DNA of 64,000 bases from Elusimicrobia bacterium UBA5214 (lineage in GTDB: Bacteria; Elusimicrobiota; UBA5214), in the NCBI GenBank assembly GCA_002412545.1, contig DHVG01000001.1, positions 204,228-268,227 of the forward strand. Direction: 5' to 3'. The translations under genes were made by a program, and so were the position numbers. Numbering within the stretch: position 1 is the first letter of the stretch; every line of letters begins with the position of its first letter. Below are positions 44,538 through 52,532 of this stretch, piece by piece. A model generated the notes under the pieces. That model ran no database searches and had not been told where the DNA came from. It saw only the letters and a list, made by a program, of their open reading frames with translations.

Positions 44538-44569
44538 TCTGTCAATGCCTTTAAGGACTACTTGCAATA

Positions 44570-44773
44570 TTACTTCGCTTTGACTACATTTGCTGCTTTT
44601 GGTCCCTTGTCTGAGTCAACTATATCAAATTCAACAGCATCACCTTCGCGTAGGGTCTTAAAACCGTCTCCCTTAATTGAAGAGAAATGGACAAACACAT
44701 CACCTGAACCGTCATCTTTCGTAATGAAACCATAGCCTTTGCGGTCATTGAACCATTTTACTTTACCACGCAC
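44570..44773 (-). CDS. csp: Cold-shock protein (CspA family)
   Basis: A 67-residue single cold-shock domain that binds single-stranded RNA/DNA as a chaperone. RNP1 is KGYGFI and RNP2 is VFVHF, in GKVKWFNDRKGYGFITKDD and DVFVHFSSIKGDG. The start is GTG with GAGGAG 11 bases upstream; no ATG is available. It is followed by a strong terminator, so it ends the menA-csp unit or stands alone behind a hairpin leader. Confidence 0.95.
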   Translation of the reverse strand: MRGKVKWFNDRKGYGFITKDDGSGDVFVHFSSIKGDGFKTLREGDAVEFDIVDSDKGPKAANVVKAK

Positions 44774-44810
44774 TTCTCAGTTTACTCCTCTGTTTTCCAT
44801 TTTGCTACTC

Positions 44811-44827
44811 CCCGATGTTACATCGGG
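44811..44827. repeat. Hairpin between menA and csp
   Basis: CCCGATG-TTA-CATCGGG, a perfect 7-bp stem in the csp 5' region. No T-run follows, so it may be a leader structure rather than a terminator. Confidence 0.5.
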
Positions 44828-44862
44828 AAGCAAGTCGACCAGTTACAAAAAATCTAATAAAT

Positions 44863-45774
44863 TTATATTGAGATAATCCGTCCCAGAATATAAGCGAAAC
44901 TTAATATCAGTCCGATAATTAGATGCAACTGTATTGTTCCCGCCATCGCCGGGATAAGTCCTTGAACATCAGCGTAAGACCTTAATGCAGTTTTACCAGA
45001 TTTAATCGCTATCGGAAGAGTGAGAAAAGTCAACAACGCTAAGTAAGGAACTGCTTTCAGTCCCAGAGCAAAAAGAACCGTTAGATAAATCAACAGCAAA
45101 AGTAAAACATATCCCCGTGAAGCTTTTTCCCTTCCTAAAAGAACAACAAGATGATTTTTCCCCGCGGTTTTATCCGGTTCATAATCGGGGAATTCGTTAA
45201 TATAAAGTATCCCCCCAACCAGAAGTCCAACCGGTAAGGAAACAAGGAATGCTTCCCAGGATAAAGTTTTCGCTTGGACATAATATGCACCAAGGACGGA
45301 TAAAGGTCCCAAACAAAGAGCAACGACTAATTCACCTAACCCGTGGTAATCAAGAAATAAGGGTGGTGCAGTATAAGAATAATTCAAAACAAAACCAATC
45401 AGGATAATATAAAGTAAAACCGGTCCAGTGCGATAAACCAAATAAATACCAATAACTAACGAAATTAAATAAGCAATAATTGCACCTCTGAGGAACGCCT
45501 TTGCCGGAAGTAACCCTTTTTGGATAATCTGTGAACCACCAGAGAACGGTGTAGGTTGGGGATTAATATTATCTGAAGGACGGTCAAAATAATCGTTAAT
45601 TAGATTTACTGCTGCATTAAGACTGACATTAGCAATTAAGGCAAGAATAAATAAAAATAATGAAGAGAATTTACCCTGATAGAAAGCAACCGCTGTGCCT
45701 AAAATTACGGGTATTGCTGCGGCTTGAAAAAATGGTGCCCGTAATGCTCTAATCCATAAAATAAATCGGTTCAT
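44863..45774 (-). CDS. menA: UbiA-family prenyltransferase (MenA-like)
   Basis: A 303-residue protein with about eight to nine membrane helices that attaches a polyprenyl chain to an aromatic ring. The two Mg-binding motifs are NDYFDRPSD (first, NxxxDxxxD type) and DYEPDKTAGK (second). The layout (NAAVNLINDYFD, PFSGGSQIIQKG) fits MenA (dihydroxynaphthoate octaprenyltransferase) best, but no other menaquinone gene is in the window, so the substrate is uncertain. Confidence 0.85.
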   Translation of the reverse strand: MNRFILWIRALRAPFFQAAAIPVILGTAVAFYQGKFSSLFLFILALIANVSLNAAVNLINDYFDRPSDNINPQPTPFSGGSQIIQKGLLPAKAFLRGAIIAYLISLVIGIYLVYRTGPVLLYIILIGFVLNYSYTAPPLFLDYHGLGELVVALCLGPLSVLGAYYVQAKTLSWEAFLVSLPVGLLVGGILYINEFPDYEPDKTAGKNHLVVLLGREKASRGYVLLLLLIYLTVLFALGLKAVPYLALLTFLTLPIAIKSGKTALRSYADVQGLIPAMAGTIQLHLIIGLILSFAYILGRIISI

Positions 45775-45842
45775 AAGCTTAACAAAACTTGTTTAAGTTT
45801 ACAATTTCTTAAAAACTTTGTCAAGTGTTTCCAAAAAAATAT

Positions 45843-46148
45843 TTATCTTTTCTTAAACCTTTTTTCTATCTTGAGCAACAGGGTTTTTTTCTTTAATCCT
45901 TGCGAATATCCGCCTAACGAACCATCCTTACGGATTACCCGATGACAGGGAATAATTACCGGGAAAGGGTTATTCTTTAATGCTTGTCCTACCGCACGGG
46001 CTGCTTTCGCTGAACCGACTTTTTTTGCTACCCAACTATAGGAGCGGACCTCACCTTTTGGGATTTGGGCGACTACTTTCCAAACTTTCTGGTAAAATTC
46101 AGGATATTTTTTTATTATTTCTTTTGTAAATAATTTTTTATTGCACAA
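45843..46148 (-). CDS. ogt: Methylated-DNA-protein alkyltransferase, single domain
   Basis: A 101-residue protein equal to the C-terminal DNA-binding/catalytic domain of O6-alkylguanine alkyltransferases. It has the HTH region (GEVRSYSWVAKKVGSAKAARAVG), and the active-site PCHRV (IIPCHRVIRKDGS) with the reactive cysteine, so it is not an alkyltransferase-like protein lacking that cysteine. The N-terminal domain of full-length Ogt/Ada-C is missing. The start overlaps the ABC ATPase end by 11 bp, suggesting coupling. Confidence 0.85.
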   Translation of the reverse strand: MCNKKLFTKEIIKKYPEFYQKVWKVVAQIPKGEVRSYSWVAKKVGSAKAARAVGQALKNNPFPVIIPCHRVIRKDGSLGGYSQGLKKKTLLLKIEKRFKKR

Positions 46149-47454
46149 TTCTATCTAAATAAACAATTTTTTCTTTTGCGTTATAACCGAAGAGTTCGGC
46201 ATATCTTCCCCAGGAAATAAGTGTCCTAAAAATTCGGTCCGGATTTTCAGTCGGTAAAAGTAAAATTAACTCGTCAATAATTACTTCCCGTGGAAGTTTC
46301 GTTTCTTTACTCTTTTTGAGCATATCAATAATAATCTTTGCTAAACCAAGATTTTGTAGTTGTTTATTCAAAATAATCTTGCGCTCATTAATATCACTAC
46401 CAACAAACTTTTTACCTAAATCAGTAAAAATAATTTCGTGTTTCATACTGTCAATGAAATCAAGCAATTCTGCTGCTTTCACAATGAGAGCGATTCTTCC
46501 GAAATCTTTTCCTACCTCGCCAGCAAAATCAAAAATATCTAATCTCCCTTGATTATCGTTTAGTGCTTCCAAAAGTCCAATAATTTCGGTCACTTCCGCA
46601 CGCGGGACGGCATCCACACGGAAAGGTAACTTGAGTAATTCGGCCTTGACTTCTACTGTTGGTTTCTCGGGGATAACCACACTGGTGATAATATCTTGGA
46701 TTTTCTCTACCATTTCCATAAATAATCCCGAACGATAATCCCTCGGATAAGGAATGTTATTCTCAATAATTGTATGAATTTTTGCTGGCGGTGGGGTGAG
46801 GATTACAATCCGACTTGCCAAATAAACTACTTCCTCAATATTGTGACTGACTAAAAATATTGACTTCGGATTTTTTTCATGGGCTAACCAGAGATTAAGC
46901 ACCTCGTCTCTTAAATGTATTGCGGTCAAGAGGTCAAGTTCACTAAATGGTTCATCCAGGCAAAGTAATTCAGTATCCGAAACCAAAGCACGAGCAATAC
47001 CGACTCGTTGTTTCATCCCCCCGGATAATTCTCTTGGGTAGGCTTCTTCAAACCCGTCAAGACCAATTTTGTCAATTACTTTACTAATCATTTCTTTTTG
47101 CATATCAAGGTCAATACTTTTGCCTTCAAAACCGACCGCAATATTTTCTTGCACCGTCAACCAAGGGAAAAGAGCAAACTTTTGGAAAACAATACTTGCT
47201 TGAGGATTTATCCCACTTAAGAGTTGCCCGTAAGATAATACTTCTCCCTCGGTAGGTTTAATCAGACCGGCAAGAATTCTTAAAATTGTAGATTTTCCTG
47301 AACCGGAAGGACCAAGGAGAGACAAGACCTCACCGGTTTTTACCGGAAGATTAAAATTTTCTACAACTTTAAAGGATTGACCTGAAGGTTGAGGAAAATA
47401 ATGAGAAATATTTTTTAATTCAGCAATAATGTTGTTATTTGAATTTCCAGCCAT
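46138..47454 (-). CDS. NitT/TauT-type ABC transporter ATPase with C-terminal winged-helix-like domain
   Basis: A 438-residue protein. Residues ~8-260 are an ABC ATPase with GPSGSGKST, signature LSGGMKQRVGIARAL, Walker B LLCLDEPFSELD and H-loop VSHNIEE, of the nitrate/sulfonate/taurine importer type. Residues ~285-438 form the AAA-associated C-terminal domain found on such ATPases (LPFRVDAVPRAEVTEIIGLL, LILLLPTENPDRIFRTLISWGRYAELFGY). It is the partner of the fused permease upstream. No solute-binding protein is nearby, so the substrate cannot be named. Confidence 0.9.
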   Translation of the reverse strand: MAGNSNNNIIAELKNISHYFPQPSGQSFKVVENFNLPVKTGEVLSLLGPSGSGKSTILRILAGLIKPTEGEVLSYGQLLSGINPQASIVFQKFALFPWLTVQENIAVGFEGKSIDLDMQKEMISKVIDKIGLDGFEEAYPRELSGGMKQRVGIARALVSDTELLCLDEPFSELDLLTAIHLRDEVLNLWLAHEKNPKSIFLVSHNIEEVVYLASRIVILTPPPAKIHTIIENNIPYPRDYRSGLFMEMVEKIQDIITSVVIPEKPTVEVKAELLKLPFRVDAVPRAEVTEIIGLLEALNDNQGRLDIFDFAGEVGKDFGRIALIVKAAELLDFIDSMKHEIIFTDLGKKFVGSDINERKIILNKQLQNLGLAKIIIDMLKKSKETKLPREVIIDELILLLPTENPDRIFRTLISWGRYAELFGYNAKEKIVYLDRIVQ

Positions 47455-47467
47455 TAGTTATACCTAC

Positions 47468-49183
47468 TTAGATAAGTGCATATTTTGTTCGGGCAATTGA
47501 ATATAACCTTTTCCAAACGAGACGATTAAATAATACAACCATTAAAGCCATCACTAAAACACTACCAGAAAGGAGAGAAAAGTCCCCTTTGGATGTAGAT
47601 AGAGTAATCAATGAACCTAATCCAGTTGCTGAAATCGTTCGTCCTTTAAAGTGGATATATTCCGCAACAATACTGGCATTCCATGCTCCGCCCATCGCAG
47701 TAACCCAACCGGTAACTAAATAAGGAAAAATCGTCGGAAGAATTACTCTTCTCCAGAATTTTGTTTTCTCTAAATGGTAAATTTTTCCTACTTCCACCAA
47801 ATCGGTCGGAATAGTTGTTGCTCCGGCAATCGTATTAAACAAAATATACCATTGTGTTCCAAGCATCATTAAAATTACTGCACCAAATTGTAAACTGATT
47901 CCGAAATAATTCATTATTACTATTACCAGAGGAAAAAGCATTGGTGCCGGGAAAGAAGCTGCAATTTGTGTTACCGGTTGCAGTATTTTTGATAAACGAG
48001 GATTCATCCCAATGGCTACACCGGTCGGTATTGCCCAGATTGAACCGATAAATAGAGATAATAAAGTACGCAACAAGGTTAAAGAACCTCTTCCTAAGAT
48101 AGTAGACCAATCGGCAAAAGAAACTTTGCTTAAAAGTGAAAACAAATGAATTATTCCATCAAGAATAAAAAATGTAACCAAAATAAGTAAAGTCCAACGG
48201 AAAATCTTACTCAAAGAAGTAACTTTTCTCTGGTTTACTTTCCTCTGGGAAAGTATTTCTTTTATCTTAAGCAAAACCTTCTTATTTAGATAATCTACAA
48301 GTAAACTAATAATTTTTGATTCTTGAAATAAATCAAGAATAAACGAGTTAGAAATTACTGCTGACTTTGTCTCTTCAAATTTAAACTTCTGTGACCAGAC
48401 GACTAATGGACGCCAGAGTAAACGGTCAACACCGATAATCATCAGAATCATTGTTAAAATTGCATAAAACATCGCCTGGATATTACCTTGTTCAATGGCT
48501 ACACTCATATAAGAACCAATACCGGGCAGACGAAAATCTTTATTCCCGAGAACGAATGCTTCACAGATAGTCAAAAAAAACCAACCACCAGCCATTGACA
48601 TCATACTATTCCAAATCAGACCAATTGATGCATAAGGTAGTTCCAGTCGCAATAATTTTTCTAACCGTCCAAATTTCCATACTTTAACTGTATCAATAAG
48701 GTCCTGAGGAATTGATTTTAAAGAAGAATAAAAACTAAAAGTCATATTCCAGACCTGCCCACTGAAAATCATCAAAATACAAGCTAATTCTAATCCAATA
48801 TTCCAATGCGGGAAAATTGAAATAAAGGAGATAACTAACCCGGGTAAAAAACCAAGCACTGGAATACTTTGTAAAATATCTAATATTGGAATCATTATTT
48901 TTTCCGCCTTTTTGTTATGAGCAGCGACATAGCCATAAATAATCGTAAAAATTAAAGAAAGAAAATATGCCACAAATCCTCGGGATAAAGAAAACAAGGT
49001 ATATTTCGGTAATGACCATGGACTTAAACTTATCTCAACTAATGGTTGAACCGGTGCCCCCCATCTTTGTGCAATTTTAAGTAATGCCCAAAAAGCACCG
49101 AAAATAAAAATAAAAATAATTAAATCGGCTAAAAAAAAAGTTTTCTCTAATTTAACCTGTGATTTGATTAAACTCATAAACAA
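47468..49183 (-). CDS. Fused tandem ABC permease (two BPD_transp_1 domains)
   Basis: A 571-residue protein built from two homologous inner-membrane permease halves. The first half (~20-260) carries the EAA-type loop VKVWKFGRLEKLLRLELPYAS, the second (~330-560) VGKIYHLEKTKFWRRVILP. Each half has about five to six helices. Fused permeases of this type belong to the nitrate/taurine-like importers. It is 13 bp from its ATPase and starts the two-gene operon. Confidence 0.9.
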   Translation of the reverse strand: MFMSLIKSQVKLEKTFFLADLIIFIFIFGAFWALLKIAQRWGAPVQPLVEISLSPWSLPKYTLFSLSRGFVAYFLSLIFTIIYGYVAAHNKKAEKIMIPILDILQSIPVLGFLPGLVISFISIFPHWNIGLELACILMIFSGQVWNMTFSFYSSLKSIPQDLIDTVKVWKFGRLEKLLRLELPYASIGLIWNSMMSMAGGWFFLTICEAFVLGNKDFRLPGIGSYMSVAIEQGNIQAMFYAILTMILMIIGVDRLLWRPLVVWSQKFKFEETKSAVISNSFILDLFQESKIISLLVDYLNKKVLLKIKEILSQRKVNQRKVTSLSKIFRWTLLILVTFFILDGIIHLFSLLSKVSFADWSTILGRGSLTLLRTLLSLFIGSIWAIPTGVAIGMNPRLSKILQPVTQIAASFPAPMLFPLVIVIMNYFGISLQFGAVILMMLGTQWYILFNTIAGATTIPTDLVEVGKIYHLEKTKFWRRVILPTIFPYLVTGWVTAMGGAWNASIVAEYIHFKGRTISATGLGSLITLSTSKGDFSLLSGSVLVMALMVVLFNRLVWKRLYSIARTKYALI

Positions 49184-49250
49184 CTATTTTAATAAACCTT
49201 AAGGAAAAAGTCAAAAATTTTGTTATTTTAAATCAGGCAGGAATGAATTG

Positions 49251-49272
49251 TAGCCGAGCCTTAAGGCTCGGC
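49251..49272. repeat. Perfect 22-bp palindrome
   Basis: AGCCGAGCCTTAAGGCTCGGCT is its own complement and forms a GC-rich hairpin upstream of the ABC permease start on the minus strand. It resembles dispersed intergenic palindromes rather than a classical terminator. Confidence 0.75.
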
Positions 49273-49308
49273 TGAATTATTGAACATTAACAACCGTCCC
49301 TAATTCTA

Positions 49309-49335
49309 AAATTGACACGGTTACCGAAGTCAATA
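49309..49335. repeat. Direct repeat flanking the BRO-N fragment, copy 1
   Basis: AAAATTGACACGGTTACCGA with AGTCAATA following matches 49651-49677 at all but two or three positions. Within it, ATTGAC..GTCAAT and CGGT-T-ACCG form an inverted repeat. Confidence 0.6.
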
Positions 49336-49560
49336 ACAAAAGGTAACTTCCAATTTCAGTCGGTGACAAAATGTCACCACCTCACTTCCTTCTTCTCTTA
49401 ATCTTTGAGCAAGTTTATTCCAATATTTTCTAGCCGTATAATCATCAACTTGGTCGGTTAATACTCGCACTACATCCACAACCGAAAACCACCATTCATT
49501 GTTAAATAGTGATCTTCTGATTCTTTTGCCTTTGAATAATACAATTTTAGTTGTTTCCAT
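49330..49560 (-). CDS. BRO-N domain protein, C-terminally truncated
   Basis: A 76-residue protein matching the start of phage antirepressor (BRO-N) proteins: IVLFKGKRIRRSLFNNEWWF, SVVDVVRVLTDQVDD, and EEGSEVVTFCHRLKLE. Family members usually continue for some 200 residues; here the frame stops soon after HRLKL. It is read from an ATG with AGGAG upstream. It lies between near-identical direct repeats (49309-49335, 49651-49677), so it looks like the remnant of a mobile or phage-derived gene. Confidence 0.7.
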   Translation of the reverse strand: METTKIVLFKGKRIRRSLFNNEWWFSVVDVVRVLTDQVDDYTARKYWNKLAQRLREEGSEVVTFCHRLKLEVTFCY

Positions 49561-49650
49561 AATTTACTCCTATCAAATTTAAGATTTAATCAGTTTGTAA
49601 TCCAAATTTCAAGGCATTGGGGAGCCGATTTCTCACCCGATAAATTTGAA

Positions 49651-49677
49651 AATTGGCACGGTTACCAAAGTCAATAT
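49651..49677. repeat. Direct repeat flanking the BRO-N fragment, copy 2
   Basis: Second copy of the repeat at 49309-49335, in the same orientation. Just after it, 49684-49703 has the CCCTGAA..AAGGGT palindromic word also present at 16285-16325. Confidence 0.6.
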
Positions 49678-49746
49678 GTCACCCTGAACATAAGTGAAGG
49701 GTCTCACATTTCTGACCCCATTCCCCTCAAGTTGTGTCTTATTCTT

Positions 49747-51105
49747 TTAATAATCAATATTAAAAAACTTTTTTAAATTTTGTCTTGCAGTTTCACTTCC
49801 TAAATCTGCCGCTTTTTGCCAGTCACTAATGCTTAATTTATTTAATCCTTTTTTATAATAAGCGACTCCACGATTATAGTAGGCATCTTCATGTTGTGGA
49901 TATAAATCTATAGCTTTATTGTAATCTTTTATTGCTTCATCATATAACTCTTTATCTATATAAATAGAAGCACGGTCATTATAAACAAAACGAAGTACCC
50001 ACTCACTAGCTTCAAAAACTTCATCTTCTGGAAATAAAACTAAGACTGCAGTAGTAATATCAAAATTACCTGTCGTAATTTTCGCTCTTTCAGTCCCGGA
50101 AGATGATAATACCCAGAAGTATGTTGTAATTTCCGATAATCCGAAGTAATTGTAATTTGGGATTGAAGCTAATTGAATCGCTTCCGTATAATCTTGTATT
50201 GCTTTGTCATATAATCCTAATTTTCTATAAATGCCCCCGCGAATTCGATGTGCATTTGCATTTCTAGGTTTTAGTTCAATCCATTTTGTATAGTCGCTTA
50301 TTGCCATGTAATTCAATTCCTTATTGGCATAAGCATCACCGCGGTTCTCATAGGCATATGCATATTCGGGATTTACTTTTATTGCCTTTGTATAGTCTTC
50401 TATTGCTTCGTCATCCAATTTTTTATAATAATGATAAATAAACCCACGGGCAATGTATGCCTTTGCATATTTTGAGTCCAATTCGATTGCTTTTGTAAAA
50501 TATTCTATTGCTTTATCAAAAAGATGTAAATAATATACTTCTTCACCTTTAATAAACCATTGGTATGCGGTTAGGTTTTCGGTCGGATTAACTTTTATTT
50601 CTTCTTTTTCTTTTTCACCCAAAACAATTTTCAAACTATCCAATAAATTAAACGCAATTTCATCTTGAAGTTTAAAAATATCGGATATATTACCAGTTAT
50701 TTCTGCTGTGTCAATTACTTCCCGGGTTTCCACATCCACAAATCTTGCCGTAACTCTTAGTTTATCTCCCATAACCTGAAAAGAACCAAAAACTAACACA
50801 TCGGCGCCATACATTTTGCCTATTTCAACTGCGGTTTTTTCATCAACGGCACCTGAATACTGAAACTTTATCTCTTCTAATATTTTTGACAGATATTCTC
50901 TTTCAAGTACGGTTATTTCGCTGACTTTAACTATTTTTGTAGTTAAGGTTTCTGAAAATCCCGCACCTATCCAGTTTTTTTCTTTATCTTCGGTTATATT
51001 TTGAAAAGGGATTACTGCAATATTTTTTGTCTGATTAGACCCCTTCGGGGATAATACGGGGCAAGTAACAAACAAGATAATAATGGCTAGAAATATTTTT
51101 TTCAT
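49747..51105 (-). CDS. Secreted CsgG-like and TPR-repeat protein
   Basis: A 452-residue protein with a signal peptide (~1-18), an N-terminal CsgG/FlgO-like domain (~28-140: NIAVIPFQNITED, YGADVLVFGSFQVMGDKLRV, RFVDVETREVIDTAEITG) and six or more TPR units (~185-450, e.g. FDKAIEYFTKAIELDSKYAKAY). One TPR interval contains an unusual insert (FGLSEITTYFWVLSSS.. to EASEWVLRF). GGAGG precedes the ATG. Function unknown; the same CsgG-like fold occurs in the motor operon's outer-membrane protein. No clear operon partner. Confidence 0.8.
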   Translation of the reverse strand: MKKIFLAIIILFVTCPVLSPKGSNQTKNIAVIPFQNITEDKEKNWIGAGFSETLTTKIVKVSEITVLEREYLSKILEEIKFQYSGAVDEKTAVEIGKMYGADVLVFGSFQVMGDKLRVTARFVDVETREVIDTAEITGNISDIFKLQDEIAFNLLDSLKIVLGEKEKEEIKVNPTENLTAYQWFIKGEEVYYLHLFDKAIEYFTKAIELDSKYAKAYIARGFIYHYYKKLDDEAIEDYTKAIKVNPEYAYAYENRGDAYANKELNYMAISDYTKWIELKPRNANAHRIRGGIYRKLGLYDKAIQDYTEAIQLASIPNYNYFGLSEITTYFWVLSSSGTERAKITTGNFDITTAVLVLFPEDEVFEASEWVLRFVYNDRASIYIDKELYDEAIKDYNKAIDLYPQHEDAYYNRGVAYYKKGLNKLSISDWQKAADLGSETARQNLKKFFNIDY

Positions 51106-51303
51106 TAAAATTCCTCCAAGGAAAACGGTGTCGGATTTAAAATTTTCAATCTTTTGTATCTTTGCCAGACTTGATTTCTTAATTTATTTCAACGATATAA
51201 ATATAAAAACTATTTTATAAATCTAATCGCTACAAACCACCGCTTTCAGCGGGGTCTCCGAAATACAAAAACCGACTTGGTGAGTTACATCATATTCTCC
51301 GGA
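51106..51303. other. Gap between the TPR gene and the AbiE remnant
   Basis: AT-rich with one CCGCT-TTC-AGCGG hairpin at 51240-51252. No gene, RNA or promoter was recognised. The rest of the gap to 51485 is the toxin remnant. Confidence 0.5.
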
Positions 51304-51496
51304 TTAATCCGCTTTTCCAAACACCTCGTTCAGTCCATCAATGGTTTTTTGCATATCAAAGGATTTCTGGGCTTCAATTGTCAATACAGGAAACAGTAAT
51401 ATAATAATCTTTCTCAAGAAGCCTTAAAGGGAATCCTGTCTGTGCAGATGCTCTTTCAAGAATCTTAAGAAATTCCTCTTTATCGTTATGAAGCAT
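51304..51496 (-). pseudogene. abiEii: Remnant of AbiEii toxin gene with internal deletion
   Basis: Directly after abiEi, in the usual overlapping position (ATG at 51494-51496), an open frame encodes MLHNDKEEFLKILERASAQT.. and LLEKDYYIT, the AbiEii start, and stops after 40 codons. In the next frame the sequence continues as TIEAQKSFDMQKTIDGLNEV and FGKAD then stops (51304-51306). AbiEii is normally ~300 residues and its nucleotidyltransferase motif (GGT..RFS..D) is entirely missing. This is an internal deletion with a frameshift, so no active toxin is made. Confidence 0.75.
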
Positions 51497-52286
51497 TTTC
51501 AATTAACATCCATTTTTTATTAACCTTGCCTTTCCTTGATTTTGAAGGATAAAGGTTAATCAATGATGTTTTTTTAACCGCCTTCAGCAAAGGCACGAGC
51601 TCTTTATCAGGCACCCCTGCACTTTCAAGCACAAAGCCGATTCTCTTTGCTGTTGCGACATCAGGAAACCTCAGAGCATATCTTTTAAGCTTTCCTGCAT
51701 CTATTTTCCTATTTTTTATCTGTTCTTTTAATATCTCAAATGCTTTTTTCATGCCTCCGATGGGGTCAGGAAAATAAACCAGGTCAACAAGAGTTCTCTC
51801 CCGGTCACTCACTATCACCCCGGTATCCTTGATTCTGATTTTTTTAAGACCATACATCCTTTTCTGGGAAATCTTAACCATTTTAAAACGCATGCTGCCG
51901 ATTACCTTTTCCCTCTGCAAAGAGGTATTTAGTATGTACATCACCTGAAAAATTTGGTCAGTAAAGCCATAGTAGTTATACATAGGTGAATAACCGATGT
52001 AATAATTGTCTTTGGGAAAGAAAACTGAAGGAATAAGAAATTCATTGATATTGCTTCCGGCAGGTCCTGCCTCAAGAGGCGAATAAAGATAAACACCCTT
52101 CTTTATCTTTTTCAGGATGCCCTGCCTGTTGAGCCTGAAAAGTATTTTTTCCCTTGCCTTCTTAGGAAATCTAAAGTATCTGCCAAACTGCTCCAGGGTT
52201 ACTATCGAAACCTTTTCGTAGGCAAGTCTTGCAATGACTTTTTTTTCCCTGGGACTTAAATATTGCATTGTATTATTTTTTACCAT
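51486..52286 (-). CDS. abiEi: AbiEi-type antitoxin / transcriptional repressor, orphan
   Basis: A 266-residue protein with an N-terminal winged HTH (YLSPREKKVIARLAYEKVSI, LEQFGRYFRFPKKAREKIL) and the AbiEi core (GVYLYSP, YYIGYSPMYNYYGFTDQIFQ, IVSDRERTLVDLVYFPDPIG). In type IV toxin-antitoxin systems AbiEi represses its own promoter and neutralises AbiEii. The toxin next to it is a deleted remnant, so the antitoxin stands alone. An inverted repeat fit for its binding lies at the promoter (52304-52327). The gene looks richer in G and C than its neighbours, consistent with transfer. Confidence 0.88.
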   Translation of the reverse strand: MVKNNTMQYLSPREKKVIARLAYEKVSIVTLEQFGRYFRFPKKAREKILFRLNRQGILKKIKKGVYLYSPLEAGPAGSNINEFLIPSVFFPKDNYYIGYSPMYNYYGFTDQIFQVMYILNTSLQREKVIGSMRFKMVKISQKRMYGLKKIRIKDTGVIVSDRERTLVDLVYFPDPIGGMKKAFEILKEQIKNRKIDAGKLKRYALRFPDVATAKRIGFVLESAGVPDKELVPLLKAVKKTSLINLYPSKSRKGKVNKKWMLIENAS

Positions 52287-52303
52287 TTTTCCATCTCTCG
52301 GAA

Positions 52304-52327
52304 ATATTGTAAATTTCTATACAATAT
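52304..52327. promoter_or_regulatory. Inverted-repeat operator at the abiE promoter
   Basis: ATATTGTA (52304-52311) and TACAATAT (52320-52327) are perfect inverted arms with an 8-base spacer, lying over the predicted transcription start. AbiEi proteins bind inverted repeats at their own promoters, so autorepression is likely. Confidence 0.6.
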
Positions 52328-52328
52328 G

Positions 52329-52356
52329 ATTTTACATCTTTTTAGGCTTTTGTCAA
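52329..52356 (-). promoter_or_regulatory. abiE promoter
   Basis: Minus strand TTGACA (52351-52356), 16-bp spacer, TAAAAT (52329-52334). Confidence 0.55.
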
Positions 52357-52439
52357 GTCAAAAATGCTTGAATGCTCGCACAGTAAGAATCATTCCGCAT
52401 TACTGTAACTAGTGTAGTGCGTCAAACAGATCTTTACAT

Positions 52440-52530
52440 TTGGTTGTCATTGCGAGGTCTCTTTTAAGAGACCGTGGCAATCCCATTATGAGATTGCTTC
52501 ACTTCGTTCGCAATGACATTTCAGTGTAAT
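52440..52530. repeat. Dispersed repeat (TCATTGCGAGG..CGCAATGACA type) abutting the uvrC end
   Basis: Ends pair as TGTCATTGCGA / CGCAATGACA, with internal AGAGACC and GATTGCTTC words. Related copies are at 53935-54130. The type is known from many bacterial genomes. The uvrC stop codon lies a few bases from its edge. Confidence 0.8.
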
Positions 52531-52532
52531 CA

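Noticed and set aside
44295..44567. 90-residue open frame between csp and secA
   Set aside because: It runs through the terminator stem and the secA promoter; no family resemblance.
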